The notes beneath the pieces are model-generated. The model saw only the letters and a list, made by a program, of their open reading frames with translations. It did not search any database and was not told the origin of the DNA. A DNA stretch of 64,000 bases. It comes from Nitrospira sp. Its GTDB lineage: Bacteria > Nitrospirota > Nitrospiria > Nitrospirales > Nitrospiraceae. The stretch is from assembly GCA_037045225.1 (NCBI GenBank), contig JBAOHZ010000009.1, positions 2,728,001 to 2,792,000 on the forward strand, in the 5' to 3' direction. The position numbers were made by a program, and so were the translations under genes. Positions within the stretch are counted from its first letter, which is position 1; the number at the start of each line of letters is the position of its first letter. Positions 27,781 through 36,506 of this stretch are shown one piece after another.

Positions 27781-28809
27781 TTATCCTTGTCGAGTCAACC
27801 ATTCGAGTATTCTGTTCTCTGCCCAGAAGCGATCTTCCTGCGGGCGCCGACGCTGAAAAAATCCGCAGTGTCCTCCATGGCGTAGTAGGGTGAGTGTAAT
27901 GTTGGGATTGTGCCGGATCGCCGGGGTTTCAAATATGGAGGCAGGAATGAACGGATCATCCTGCGCGGTGATGATCAACGTAGGCACGGCGATGTGCTGG
28001 AGAACGTGGCGCGCTCCTGCGCGGTCATAATAATCGACGACATTCCGATACCCACCATCTCGAGCGGTGTAGGCTTCGTCAAACTGGGTGATCGTTTTCA
28101 TCGAATCCAACGGCGACACATCCCACCGTCCCGGGAAAAGTGCGGCCTTCCGTCGCAGTCTCGCTTTCAAGCTTGAGAGGAAGTGCCGGTGGTAGAGCCA
28201 ATTTCTGGGTTGCTCGAGAGCGACCACACACTGGGTGGGATCAATATTTGGACTGACGGCGACCACGCCTGCCAATGCCGGATCAGACGGTCCCATCTCT
28301 CCTGCCGCTTTCAAGACGAGATTTCCGCCCATCGAATATCCTACCAGCCATATTGGGGACAGGTGATCGCGTATCCGCAATTCCTGGATGATCGCTCGAT
28401 AATCGTTACTGAGTCCGCTGTTGTACAGAGTTTGAGTCAGGTGGTCACTGCCGCCACAGGTTCGTTGGTTCATGCGGATCACGTTAAATCCAGCACGGTA
28501 GGCCTTGATCGTCATCCCTCGCATATAATGGGATTCTGCGGATCCCTCAAGCCCGTGGAGCAGGATGAGGGTCGGGGAGTTGCCAGGGTAAGATTGCCAG
28601 TGACAGACGCCTTGTAGCTGAGTTCCCGGCTCGGTCGTGAATCGGCGTGTCAGGTGAGGAATGGGTGGTCCTATCGCCTCCCGAGGCCAGTAGCGAGGCA
28701 CCAAAGTCATGAGATGTCGATTGCGGAGCAGGAGTGCGGGAATGAATCCATCGAGCGCAGCCATATCCGGCTCATCATAAACAAATGCGTCTCTCTGTGC
28801 ACATTCCAT
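27781..28809 (-). CDS. YheT-type alpha/beta hydrolase
   Basis: 342 residues from the ATG at 28809; an ATG at 28764 is also possible, and a longer frame to 29052 lies over the divergent gene. The family pattern is clear: RNRHLMTLVPRYW near the N-terminus, oxyanion region LILLHGLEGS, nucleophile elbow GYSMGGN, late Asp in TAQDDPFIP and His in HGGHCGFF. YheT/ABHD-like proteins are putative esterases or lipases of unknown substrate. It is divergently arranged with the aldolase-like gene, sharing an upstream region of about 90 bases. Confidence 0.85.
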   Translation of the reverse strand: MECAQRDAFVYDEPDMAALDGFIPALLLRNRHLMTLVPRYWPREAIGPPIPHLTRRFTTEPGTQLQGVCHWQSYPGNSPTLILLHGLEGSAESHYMRGMTIKAYRAGFNVIRMNQRTCGGSDHLTQTLYNSGLSNDYRAIIQELRIRDHLSPIWLVGYSMGGNLVLKAAGEMGPSDPALAGVVAVSPNIDPTQCVVALEQPRNWLYHRHFLSSLKARLRRKAALFPGRWDVSPLDSMKTITQFDEAYTARDGGYRNVVDYYDRAGARHVLQHIAVPTLIITAQDDPFIPASIFETPAIRHNPNITLTLLRHGGHCGFFQRRRPQEDRFWAENRILEWLTRQG

Positions 28810-28899
28810 TTCCTGCTGGAGGGCTGACTTTCCCCTCAAGGGTTGCGAGTGAGGAACCGATAACAGAAGCTGGAGAGTTGGTCCCAAAAGGAGGCAGGT

Positions 28900-29538
28900 A
28901 TGCTGACTGCGATCGGCGATGTGATGAGGCGAGTGTACGAACGAGGATGGATTACGACCAGGGATGGCAACATCAGCATGCGGAAGCGGGCGGGCAAGTA
29001 TCTCTACATTACGCCATCCGGATGGCGTAAGACGATTGTTCACCCGGAACACATAGTTCGCTTAGAGGTCGTGACTGATCCTGTGACCGGACAATTGATC
29101 CCCAACGTGCGTGATGGGCAACACCCATCGGGTGAGCTGTGGATGCATTGGAATCTTCAGAGGGAGACAAAAAAGACGAGAACGGTGGTCCATGTTCATG
29201 CCACGCACATCGTGGCCGCCATGTATGCCGGGATCGATTTGCAGGCCATGAGTGCGGAGTTTCCGGAGATTTCTCGCTACACTCGCGTAGGGCGGTCAGT
29301 CCCCGCAGTGCCCGCCTTATCACGTGATCTGGCTGATATGACGGCGGAGTGTTTGGGGTTGAGGAACGATGGGACGCTTGAATTCGATATTGTCGGGCAA
29401 ATGAATCACGGCGTCTGTGCCGTCGCCATGGATCCCTGGGGAGCCTATGAGCATATTGAGCGGCTCGACCATATTTGCGAGATTGTGCTCAAGAGCGGGG
29501 CTGGCTCAAGAACGGTGAGGCCATCGTCGCCCAGGTGA
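28900..29538 (+). CDS. Class II aldolase/adducin-family protein
   Basis: 212 residues with a GGAGG site 7 nt before the ATG. The fold signature is visible: RGWITTRDGNISMR near the N-terminus, ITPSG, a zinc-type HVHATH near residue 98, and a third His in MNHGVCAV. The family includes fuculose- and ribulose-phosphate aldolases/epimerases and methylthioribulose-phosphate dehydratase. The substrate cannot be assigned from this sequence. Confidence 0.85.
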   Translation: MLTAIGDVMRRVYERGWITTRDGNISMRKRAGKYLYITPSGWRKTIVHPEHIVRLEVVTDPVTGQLIPNVRDGQHPSGELWMHWNLQRETKKTRTVVHVHATHIVAAMYAGIDLQAMSAEFPEISRYTRVGRSVPAVPALSRDLADMTAECLGLRNDGTLEFDIVGQMNHGVCAVAMDPWGAYEHIERLDHICEIVLKSGAGSRTVRPSSPR

Positions 29539-29563
29539 CACATAAGACCAGGGGGATATGAAG

Positions 29564-29600
29564 AAAGGGGGCTGTCGGTGCGACACCGTCAGCCCCCTTT
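29564..29600. terminator. Bidirectional intrinsic terminator
   Basis: A 17-bp stem with one mismatch and a CGA loop, framed by A-tracts and T-tracts (AAAGGGGGCTG ... CAGCCCCCTTT). It lies 25 bases after the aldolase-like gene and downstream of the minus-strand transporter region, so it can serve both. Confidence 0.82.
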
Positions 29601-29624
29601 GTCTTGTGGAGCCACGAACATATT

Positions 29625-29753
29625 TCAGTCGGATGGTTGCATTCGCATGACGACATAGCCCCAATGCTGGTTCGCGGTTGCATCTTTTCCGGACGTTTCC
29701 CAAAGTAAGACTTTATGGTTCTCCAGCCTTTTGAACCGCTGCCTTTCGGTCTG
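29625..29753 (-). pseudogene. C-terminal remnant of an unidentified gene
   Basis: An open frame of 42 residues ends at a stop 25 bases before the terminator. It contains text that reads like a real C-terminus (KVLLWETSGKDATANQHWGY). Its upstream part is closed by a stop at 29754-29756 and overlaps the 3' end of the transporter gene in another frame. I interpret it as the tail of a gene truncated when the transporter segment arrived. No family is recognised. Confidence 0.4.
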
Positions 29754-30786
29754 TCAGCTCGTGCACACTTCCCGCCACCAGATGTTGCACTAAGTTGTAA
29801 AGAATAATCGGTACCATAATGCGTGGAAAAGAGGCGAGCACGAGTGAGGCAAGCACCAACCCCGTCCCATTGTTGTTCATGCCAAGCCCGTACATGAGCG
29901 AAACACGATCCGCCTGGTCTGTCTTAAACAGACAGCTGAGCCAGTAGGCAGCGGCAAACCCCGTAATACAGAGCCCCGCTGTGATGACAAGGGTTAGAAC
30001 TAAAAAGTCCACATCGGGCTGTGCGATAGCCTGCGGGAGTGACACGGATGCATTCGAGTAATTCAGCACCAACAAGACGAGGGAATTGATGAGTTTTATG
30101 TGCGGCATGACAGCGGCGAGCTGTCTTTCCGGGACTGTGAATCGGATACTTAGCCCCAAGAGCGATGGCAGGACAACCCAAAAACCAAGAAAGGCTCCGG
30201 AGCCATAATCAGCAAGATTATGCAGTACCGTTTCATACTCCCTTGATGCCATCTCTCCAAACACATAGAACGCCAAGGGTGTGATGATTGGACTGAAGAC
30301 TGTAGAGCACAGCACTAATCCTAAACTGAGTGCCAAATTTCCATTGGAGTTCTGCGCCCAGGCGGTGGACGAGCCGGCAATCGGCATAGCTGCGACCAAG
30401 GCTAGCCCCACAAGAATGTGTTGCGCCTCCTCGGGGTTATGCCACAGCAGCAGAAGGAGGTTGACGCAGAAGATATAGCCGATTGGAATGAGAAGGTTGG
30501 CTGCGAGTCCAGCTGCCAATACCCCGGTCTTCTGTATGAGAGATTTTAACTGGGATATTTGTACGCCCAGTCCAGCGTTAAACATCAGCGTGCCGAGGAG
30601 CAACAGGACGAGAGACACGTGGATCGTCGTCCCAAAGACTCGTATGTCACCGAACGAGAGCGTTCTGATCCCTAGCCCCGCTGTCGGAAACACGGCCGCT
30701 ATCGCATACGAGCTGATCAGGAACCAAAGTAGGTGGTGGTGGACGAACTGAGACAGGTTGGAAACTGTGAATGTGCGGTGCCCCAT
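29713..30786 (-). CDS. Bile acid:sodium symporter (BASS)-family transporter
   Basis: 357 residues with about 9-10 membrane helices. The two conserved substrate-site segments of the family are seen: PIAGSSTAWAQNSNGN near residue 140 and GLGMNNNGTG near 305. Members take up organic anions with sodium, or in related branches export arsenite. The substrate is unknown. It opens a block of accessory and degraded genes left of tRNA-Asn. Confidence 0.8.
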   Translation of the reverse strand: MGHRTFTVSNLSQFVHHHLLWFLISSYAIAAVFPTAGLGIRTLSFGDIRVFGTTIHVSLVLLLLGTLMFNAGLGVQISQLKSLIQKTGVLAAGLAANLLIPIGYIFCVNLLLLLWHNPEEAQHILVGLALVAAMPIAGSSTAWAQNSNGNLALSLGLVLCSTVFSPIITPLAFYVFGEMASREYETVLHNLADYGSGAFLGFWVVLPSLLGLSIRFTVPERQLAAVMPHIKLINSLVLLVLNYSNASVSLPQAIAQPDVDFLVLTLVITAGLCITGFAAAYWLSCLFKTDQADRVSLMYGLGMNNNGTGLVLASLVLASFPRIMVPIILYNLVQHLVAGSVHELTDRKAAVQKAGEP

Positions 30787-30833
30787 TGAAGATGCTACCT
30801 AATCATGCAGCAGCGCCAAAATCCAAGCGCAGA

Positions 30834-31382
30834 TTACAGGTCAGAATAATAGGACCATGGTAAAAATAGCAGCTCATTGTCTGCCACACTGAGAATGGAA
30901 GCCACGATTCCGATCAGCAAGCCGACAGATACACCTGCGGCAGCCTGCGAGATACCGATGGTTCCGGAACTCACAGCTGGCGAGGGGGAATGCGCGAAAA
31001 CCAAGAGAAGCGCAATCACGAGCAATAGGATCACAATCACGCGATGAAGAGTGTGGGATGCACATCGAGTCGCTACTCCTGCTCGCACCCAGGCCCCGAC
31101 GAGGCTCCATCCCAAAAGATTTTCAACGATCATCCATGCCTGAGCAATGGACCAGAAGGGAATGATCCAGATTCGAACTATGAAGGCTGAAACAACGGCC
31201 GCCAGACTTCTAACCCTGTTCAAAATGACGGACTCTGAAGGCGGGAAGCAGAAAGAGTGACGCAGAAGTGGCAATTGACATTCAGCCCCGCCTAAACCAA
31301 TCGAACCAACAAACACACCGATAGTTGTTCCAGCACCAAATACCGGCAAGATTCGATGCCCTGTTGGTTCTCTCTTGCACAT
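30834..31382 (-). pseudogene. Truncated TauE/SafE-family permease
   Basis: 182 residues with several membrane helices. The N-terminus has GAGTTIGVFVGSIGLGGAE, matching the glycine-rich repeat that opens TauE/SafE permeases. A second related repeat near the C-terminus (GVSVGLLIGIVASI) breaks off after about 20 residues, where the family normally continues for further helices. The glycine pair of the second repeat is replaced. Gene decay is inferred; a short functional variant is less likely. Confidence 0.55.
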
Positions 31383-31479
31383 GATGTTCAGCGCTCAGTG
31401 GGTAGCATGTTCAATTGCCGGAAAATGTTGCGACGAGTCGAATCGTCACTGAGCGAAAGAGGTGCCCCGCTATCCTTCC

Positions 31480-31857
31480 TCACTCAGTCCATTGATCGGT
31501 CTTGGGCCTTTCCCCTGCTTCACAGCAGCAGAGAAAAGAAGCGACGAAGCCTACCATTCCCACCAAATCGACTTCGGTGAGTTTTGATCGAAGTGCCAGC
31601 GGGTCGAGCTCTGTACCCGCCAGAAACGTGAGGACGACTGCCCCGAAGGCGGCCAGGAAGCGGACCCAATCAGCATTCGGCAGGAGAAGGGCTTGTAGTC
31701 CGAGTAGACTGAGCACAGCGGCGAGGCTGACCCCCACACAAGTCTCTATCAATGCGACAGAGACGCGGAGATGGTAGGCGATGAGTGTGGAGAGTACTGC
31801 GAGGGCGAGCCACAGGAAGGCAACGGTAAAGATCTGTTCCATGGGAGGGGCCTCCAT
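31480..31857 (-). pseudogene. N-terminal fragment of a cation:proton antiporter
   Basis: 125 residues (start at 31857, or at the ATG at 31842). It begins like a CPA2/Kef-type exchanger: helices 1-3 with ALAVLSTLIAYHLRVSVALIE and FLAGTELDPLAL. It then passes into an unrelated Cys- and Glu-rich tail and stops, whereas the family is about 380-600 residues long. It therefore looks truncated. A fluoride-riboswitch-like leader precedes it, so the intact ancestor was probably a fluoride-responsive antiporter. Confidence 0.65.
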
Positions 31858-31860
31858 CAA

Positions 31861-31986
31861 CCTAGTGGCTGGACATACGGCGCTTCTTAGCGCCTGTCAC
31901 AACACCATGACGACTCCACAGCTACCTGCATGTAGCCTAGGAGTCATCAGCCTTCGGAAAGGCGGTTGATGGGGGACTCCATCCCC
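31861..31986 (-). promoter_or_regulatory. Fluoride (crcB-type) riboswitch with expression platform
   Basis: Read on the minus strand from 31986, the sequence shows the crcB-motif pattern: a GGGGAUGGAGUCCCC hairpin, an AACCGCC...GGCUGAUGA stem and ACUCCUA. The GGAGU of the first hairpin loop can pair with ACUCC (31940-31944) as the known pseudoknot. Downstream, 31909-31918 (GGAGTCGTCA) can pair with UGAUGACUCC and so compete with the aptamer. A GGCGCT/AGCGCC hairpin (31879-31894) follows. The start region has GGAGG facing CCTCC, which could hide the ribosome site. Family assignment is from memory of the consensus. Confidence 0.72.
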
Positions 31987-32453
31987 GACAGTTTGAAGTT
32001 TACCGAATCCAAGACAAGAAGGACAGACGTGAATTTAGCACTACACTGTATCTGCGAAAGATCAATATCTGAATGAGTCGCCCCTCGCATTCACTGAACC
32101 CTTTTCTCGCCGTCGCAGGCCGCGGCGCAAAGCGTCCAGGCGTGGCACATGTTCTTCACAGCAGTCAGGGTGCGGTTGCGCTGCAGCGCGAGCCACCCCC
32201 TGACCTTATGGAGTCATTTGTTTAGGCTACGACCAGCCTAGCCACGACAGTAGCTGACTCACTGCCCCCCAGGGACAGTAGCCCAAGGCTTGTTCTATTG
32301 GACACATTGTTCATCACCTCCCTTCCTGCGGAAACGGCACAATACCGTGCGCGCGGGAGTATTGTGCTCGAACAGGACACGATCTCTGGACACCCTCAAG
32401 GACATCCAGACGATTGGTGCTAATAGAGCCCTATGGAATGGCGAGGGTATAGA
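31987..32453. other. Non-coding stretch with an imperfect inverted repeat
   Basis: About 470 bases without a credible gene. At 32164-32204 an inverted repeat pairs GTCAGGG with CCCTGAC around an inner palindrome GCGCTGCAGCGC. It could be a relic of a mobile-element end. A 39-codon minus-strand frame over it is not recognisable. Confidence 0.4.
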
Positions 32454-32804
32454 TCAAATACGAAGCACAGTCGTGTGTGATAACACGTCAAGAGTGGCAT
32501 TTCTCGGGAAGTGAAGACCGGCCAGAGCGAGCATCACCGAATGCGGAAACGAAGGCGTCAGGGGCGTCGCTGAAAAGGCGTCGAGTGTGTGGGATGGCGA
32601 AGGATGAGGAGCATCCGAGACTGATTGTGGTCCAAGGAATTTAAAGGTACCGCAGCACTGTCGAACTGGTTCTTGCTCCGGCTCAGCACACCCATTTCCC
32701 ATGGTGCCGACCGCATAGACAGGGACAAGACACGCATGGGCATTGAAGCTGAATCCAAAGAAGAGGGTCAACGCGAAGAGAGTAAGGATCTATTTGGCAT
32801 TCAT
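32454..32804 (-). pseudogene. Secreted Cys-containing protein gene with stop at codon 5
   Basis: Read from the ATG at 32804, the frame gives Met-Asn-Ala-Lys, then TAG (32790-32792). It then continues into a textbook signal peptide (ILTLFALTLFFGFSFNAHAC) and a Cys/Pro-rich mature part. The stop is one base from a Lys codon, so a nonsense mutation is likely. Re-initiation at a TTG (32771) would leave only part of the signal. The function of the family is not known to me. Confidence 0.5.
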
Positions 32805-32899
32805 GGTTCTACGCCATCCGATCAAGTATATGCTATGCCTCGTACATACCCGATACAGTCAACGCAAGGTCAGGCCTCTTGAAGGGCATCTTCGAGTGC

Positions 32900-33035
32900 G
32901 AACGCATTCGTGCCGAGGTTCGCTCCGCCTGGCAACTCTCCCACAACCGTTTCTTGCTCTGTTCAGCGTAAAGCCAGCCATTCCGAGCACGATCATACAT
33001 GACGCCAGTCCGTCCGCCTCGCTTGCATAGCCGGG
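32900..33035 (-). pseudogene. Degraded copy of the element's Cys-rich small gene
   Basis: The minus-strand text RTGVMYDRARNGWLYAEQSKKRLWESCQAE closely resembles the protein at 39036-39287, which has RTGVIYDRARKGWLCSEHGK in the same place. Several zinc-type Cys have been lost here (Leu-Tyr-Ala for Leu-Cys-Ser). It sits beside the decayed recombinase, so the two are remnants of an element related to the intact one. Confidence 0.6.
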
Positions 33036-33718
33036 AGGAAACAACGATCCATCGGACCTTTCTCTCAATGTACTGCTCAAATGCAGTGTCTGCCAGTCTG
33101 TCATGACCCCGCATGACATCCAGAAACGTCGCAAGGAACAATCGATTAACCGCATTGCCTACTATCGCTGCACGAAGACCATGCAGCACAGCAACAGCGT
33201 CTGTGCCTCAATGCCGCCGCTGTAGAACGCCAGGTGATTGAATATCTATCCGCGTTGAGCGCGCAGGCGGAATGGGCAAAAGTGATGGTCGAGGAGTTGA
33301 AGCGGGCCCAGAAGGAGCAAGTGAGGCCGCTGGAATGGGAAGGTATTCGTCGTTGGGCAGGCTTGAACGAGAAATAGATCGGTTGTCAGAGGGATAGGGC
33401 AGGAGACTGTCTCCGTACAGCGCATTGAGGATGAGATGCGTCGGCAACAGCAGGAACAGCACGGACTCTAAACTCAGTACCAAGCCGTACAACGACAGAT
33501 CCAGGAGCATATAACGAGGGAGTACGACGCAGAGATCGTTCTACAAAATCTAAAGGATTTTCGAAGGGTTTGCGCAACGTTACTACCGAAGGAACAGGCC
33601 GAAGTTCTTCGGTGTCTCGTGAGGGATATCGTCGTATACCCCGACAAACTCGTTTTCAATATCTTTGAGCTTGCCGAGGTAGAGACAGGTTCGAAACTGC
33701 GTAAAGGTTGGCTCCCCG
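33036..33718 (+). pseudogene. Decayed serine recombinase, C-terminal half
   Basis: The nucleotides follow 42336-43038 of the intact recombinase over their whole length, including the zinc-ribbon region, the coiled coil and the end MRDIVVYPDKLVFNIFELAEV. The copy has frameshifts (for example around 33205 and 33345), in-frame stops and no catalytic N-terminal domain. Similarity stops at 33718 inside the sequence TTGGCTCCCCG, which is the 3' end of tRNA-Asn. This suggests that it was once adjacent to that tRNA. Confidence 0.85.
33701..33718 (+). repeat. Left 18-bp direct repeat (putative attachment site)
   Basis: GTAAAGGTTGGCTCCCCG, identical to 43021-43038. The second half equals the reverse complement of the tRNA-Asn acceptor 3' strand plus CCA. 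Confidence 0.7.
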
Positions 33719-33809
33719 CGCTGTATCCCAGTCGGACGCTTCAGTTTGCATTGCCACTCATAACAAATGGTAATTATCATTCAAACGGGAATGCCAACGG
33801 TCTAAAGAC

Positions 33810-35093
33810 CTAAGGTGCCAGTTGAGACCCCGTTATTGTCATCGATAAATCATCAGGTTTCACCAATTCCTCCAACTTAGGGATTTGTGTTCCTTGTGGC
33901 AGGTCAAGTCCCTCTATCATCAAAAGCGTTATATCAACTTCTCCAGGATGTAAACCAACGCCAATGCCAGACACTGGTGGTGGCGAAGCCATCGGTTTCG
34001 CTGTGTCAAAGTTCACACCTTCGATGACGTATGAATTAGACCCAGCGGCAAGTCGCACACGGCCTCGAACATAGTCGTAGATGCCGTTCTTAGCGTCTAG
34101 TGTGACAATTTGAGATAGCCACTGCACTCGCGGGTGAAAACGAATAGAGAGTGCTCGCAGATTCACTTGATGACCTTGTACAAGAAATTCCGTGGGTTTT
34201 TTGAGATCAAACCGGGCAATAAGTGGCTGTTCTACTTCTGGATTGTTAGAGATAATCATTAAAGCACGCTGTTGCAGCCAACTAGCAACTGACCCACCCA
34301 TATATGTCACATTATGGGTCGCCGTCATGTATTGGCGTAGTGTTTCCAAATCGTCCGTGCTTGCGCCTTCGTAATCCACAGTAAATGGGCTCACGTTCAC
34401 TCTTCGCAGATATATTTCCTCTACTATCCTGCCTCTGATTCGCTTGTCCCCATGTTTTAAAACGGAAATTAACCCAATGTTGGCGCGCTTTGCTTTCTGA
34501 ATAGCCAAGGCATCAAAGCCGGTGTTACTGCACAACAACATCGCTTTAGCTCGAACGTCGCGACGCTTGGAGTCAGCTATATCAATAGCATCGATGCCCA
34601 CAGGTTTGGCGTCTGGTCGATCAATAACATCAATGACTGTTGGTCCCCGGACCCCACCGCTGACCGGCCACACCTGAATATCCACCGTCCGTGCTCCGTC
34701 AGGGCCGAGTACTGCCCCCGCTACCGAAATGTAAGCATGTGGTTCAAAGGCATGGATTACCTGAACCACAAGTTCTCGATACTCTGCGTTCTCGACCTGG
34801 GCTAGAACTACCCTCTTTGCATCGAGCGTTTCCGCACGCGGGGTCCATAGTTGGTAATTGACAAATAGCCCCACCAAGCACAGCGCTGCGCCGATCCAAA
34901 GTCCCCGGACTAAAGGTGGCAGTCCTCCGGTTTTGAAGGCAACGGCCGCACTAATTGCCAGCACGCCGATCACGAGAGTGACGTTGGATTGAGCAGGCGT
35001 CATCCTCGCCCACCACACCCCGAGAATCGCGCCCACTCCAAGACTGAAGCAATAGCTTGCTGGATCTTTAAGTAATTGGTTCCACGATTCCAC
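33810..35093 (-). CDS. Membrane protein with inactive-looking Mrr-like endonuclease domain
   Basis: 427 residues from the GTG at 35093, which follows a GGAAAGG site; a TTG at 35132 would add 13 residues. Two or three N-terminal helices (about 15-85) are followed by a domain (about 105-240) resembling the Mrr_cat restriction fold (VDIQVWPV, VIDVIDRPDAKPVG, NTGFDALAIQKAKRANIGLISV). At the usual Glu-x-Lys site it reads Asp-Val-Ile, so nuclease activity is doubtful. The ~190-residue C-terminal part is not recognised. It lies downstream of chlorite dismutase, but a 568-base gap and a hairpin separate them. Confidence 0.6.
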   Translation of the reverse strand: MESWNQLLKDPASYCFSLGVGAILGVWWARMTPAQSNVTLVIGVLAISAAVAFKTGGLPPLVRGLWIGAALCLVGLFVNYQLWTPRAETLDAKRVVLAQVENAEYRELVVQVIHAFEPHAYISVAGAVLGPDGARTVDIQVWPVSGGVRGPTVIDVIDRPDAKPVGIDAIDIADSKRRDVRAKAMLLCSNTGFDALAIQKAKRANIGLISVLKHGDKRIRGRIVEEIYLRRVNVSPFTVDYEGASTDDLETLRQYMTATHNVTYMGGSVASWLQQRALMIISNNPEVEQPLIARFDLKKPTEFLVQGHQVNLRALSIRFHPRVQWLSQIVTLDAKNGIYDYVRGRVRLAAGSNSYVIEGVNFDTAKPMASPPPVSGIGVGLHPGEVDITLLMIEGLDLPQGTQIPKLEELVKPDDLSMTITGSQLAP

Positions 35094-35132
35094 GAGGAAG
35101 CCTTTCCTTATAGGATTGTGGCCATGCCACAA

Positions 35133-35605
35133 TAGTTAGGACGGTCGGCACGCAAAGGTAGCATATTTATGTTCAGCGCATTCAGTCTTGAGTAATCAGT
35201 CGTTGCGTAGGCGCGGCAGGGAAATAACTCCATCCATACCGAACTAGCAGCATCAGTAATCTGTCCTACTTTGACTATATGAATCAAGTGAAGCGGGGGC
35301 TGTGCCCCCGAGCCCCCCGGCCGTCCGGCCCCGGCAGTCCGGAGCGGCCGGCGGGCCTTCGTGGTCAGCATATTTCGCGTCTATTTGATAATCCTGGTCA
35401 GAAAAAGTCTTCATCTCAACTCTGCATAGGCCAGTAATTCACCAAGGGGACGGCCAAGCTAGCGCATCGCCGTCACCATTTGAAAATAACCCTGTATTCC
35501 CACCCTTTCACCCCCTGAGAAGCCAACAGGTGGTGACAGGGTGGGGCCATATAGAGGCTATAAACTAAATATTAGAAGTGGGGATTTGTGCGTACTGGCA
35601 TAGAA
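35133..35605. other. Intergenic stretch with a cluster of GC-rich hairpins
   Basis: About 470 bases in a low-G+C context with no convincing gene. At 35294-35356 three short perfect stems are packed together: CGGGGGC/GCCCCCG, GGCCG/CGGCC and CCG/CGG. This could be an origin, a recombination site or a small repetitive palindromic element. The minus-strand frame across it is an artefact of composition. Confidence 0.45.
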
Positions 35606-35631
35606 GTGACCACCTGTTCCCAGGTGGTCAC
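35606..35631 (-). terminator. Probable terminator after chlorite dismutase
   Basis: A perfect 11-bp stem GTGACCACCTG/CAGGTGGTCAC with a 4-base loop lies 30 bases past the cld stop. On the minus strand it is followed by TTCTATG, a weak U-tract. Confidence 0.5.
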
Positions 35632-35660
35632 CGTGTTGTCGAACGTGCGAGGGGAATGGA

Positions 35661-36455
35661 CTAACGACTGAGAATATCGAGGATTTCATCCAATGGTCGA
35701 ATGGTCCCCAACAGGAGAGGATCACCGAAACGCTTGTTATGACGGTTCTCCTTGACCTTGAGCAATCCAGTCACAAGATTGTTGAAATCATCCAGCTTGG
35801 ATGTTTCAAAGTAGGTAATGAAATCCCAATCATCCAACCCGCTGGAGTGATAGAGCTTCCGTTTCACCGTCTTCAAGTATGCGACCGTCGCATCCGTGTG
35901 TTCCTTCATCAGGCCCGTTCGGGTGTCTTGTCCAGAAATCCACCACTCTGCGTCCTTGCGTATAGGAACCACTATAACGTATGGGCTGCCCTGAGGTGGT
36001 GGTGTCTTCAACTCCCCCTTCAGTTCTTCTGGGAAGCTAGGGACATAATTTAGGGTTTTGGTGATGCCATTGAAGGTGTCGGTATTCTTCAAGTCCATCC
36101 CCATAGTGGTGCCCATGAGGTCTATCAGGAAGTTTTGATTATGAACCATCTCTTTCGAGTGAATCCTGACAAGGAAATCGGCTCTCTCGGACAGACCACG
36201 AAGCAAATGCGTATCGACTACTAACTTATCGGCGTGCTTCTCGAACACCTTTTTCACTTCGGAGGCCGCCTTGACACGTGCTTCATGATCCACCTGCCAC
36301 CAGTGTTCTCCCATCTTGAACACGGCAAACGTTGCATAGACGCCGGAATCCTTTAAGAGCTTCTCGCGATCCACGGCAGACTCACTTGCTACAGACAAGG
36401 TTGGCAGGAAACATAATAGAAGCGCAACCATACCAAATTGACTGATTCTCTTCAT
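35661..36455 (-). CDS. cld: Chlorite dismutase, exported
   Basis: 264 residues with a GGAG site. A signal peptide (about residues 1-23) sends it to the periplasm. The heme enzyme converts chlorite to chloride and oxygen. Proximal heme ligand His186 (GLMKEHTDA) and distal catalytic Arg199 (TVKRKLYHS) are 13 residues apart, the same spacing as in the Nitrospira defluvii enzyme. DAEWW, GLDDWDFITYFET and LLGTIRPLDEIL are further family marks. Length fits the pentameric long lineage. It lies in a tRNA-linked element, 148 bases downstream of a sensor kinase gene, with a repeat array in its promoter. Confidence 0.93.
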   Translation of the reverse strand: MKRISQFGMVALLLCFLPTLSVASESAVDREKLLKDSGVYATFAVFKMGEHWWQVDHEARVKAASEVKKVFEKHADKLVVDTHLLRGLSERADFLVRIHSKEMVHNQNFLIDLMGTTMGMDLKNTDTFNGITKTLNYVPSFPEELKGELKTPPPQGSPYVIVVPIRKDAEWWISGQDTRTGLMKEHTDATVAYLKTVKRKLYHSSGLDDWDFITYFETSKLDDFNNLVTGLLKVKENRHNKRFGDPLLLGTIRPLDEILDILSR

Positions 36456-36506
36456 AAGTCTGTTCTCCTTTTCGTTTGAAAACGCTGCCTAACACAATAC
36501 ATGTTT

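Noticed and set aside
32093..32215. Minus-strand 39-codon frame KVRGWLALQRNRTLTAV...
   Set aside because: Could be a transposase tail, but too short and over a strong inverted repeat; not supportable.
35108..35371. 87-residue minus-strand frame
   Set aside because: Reads through the GC-rich hairpin cluster; a product of composition.
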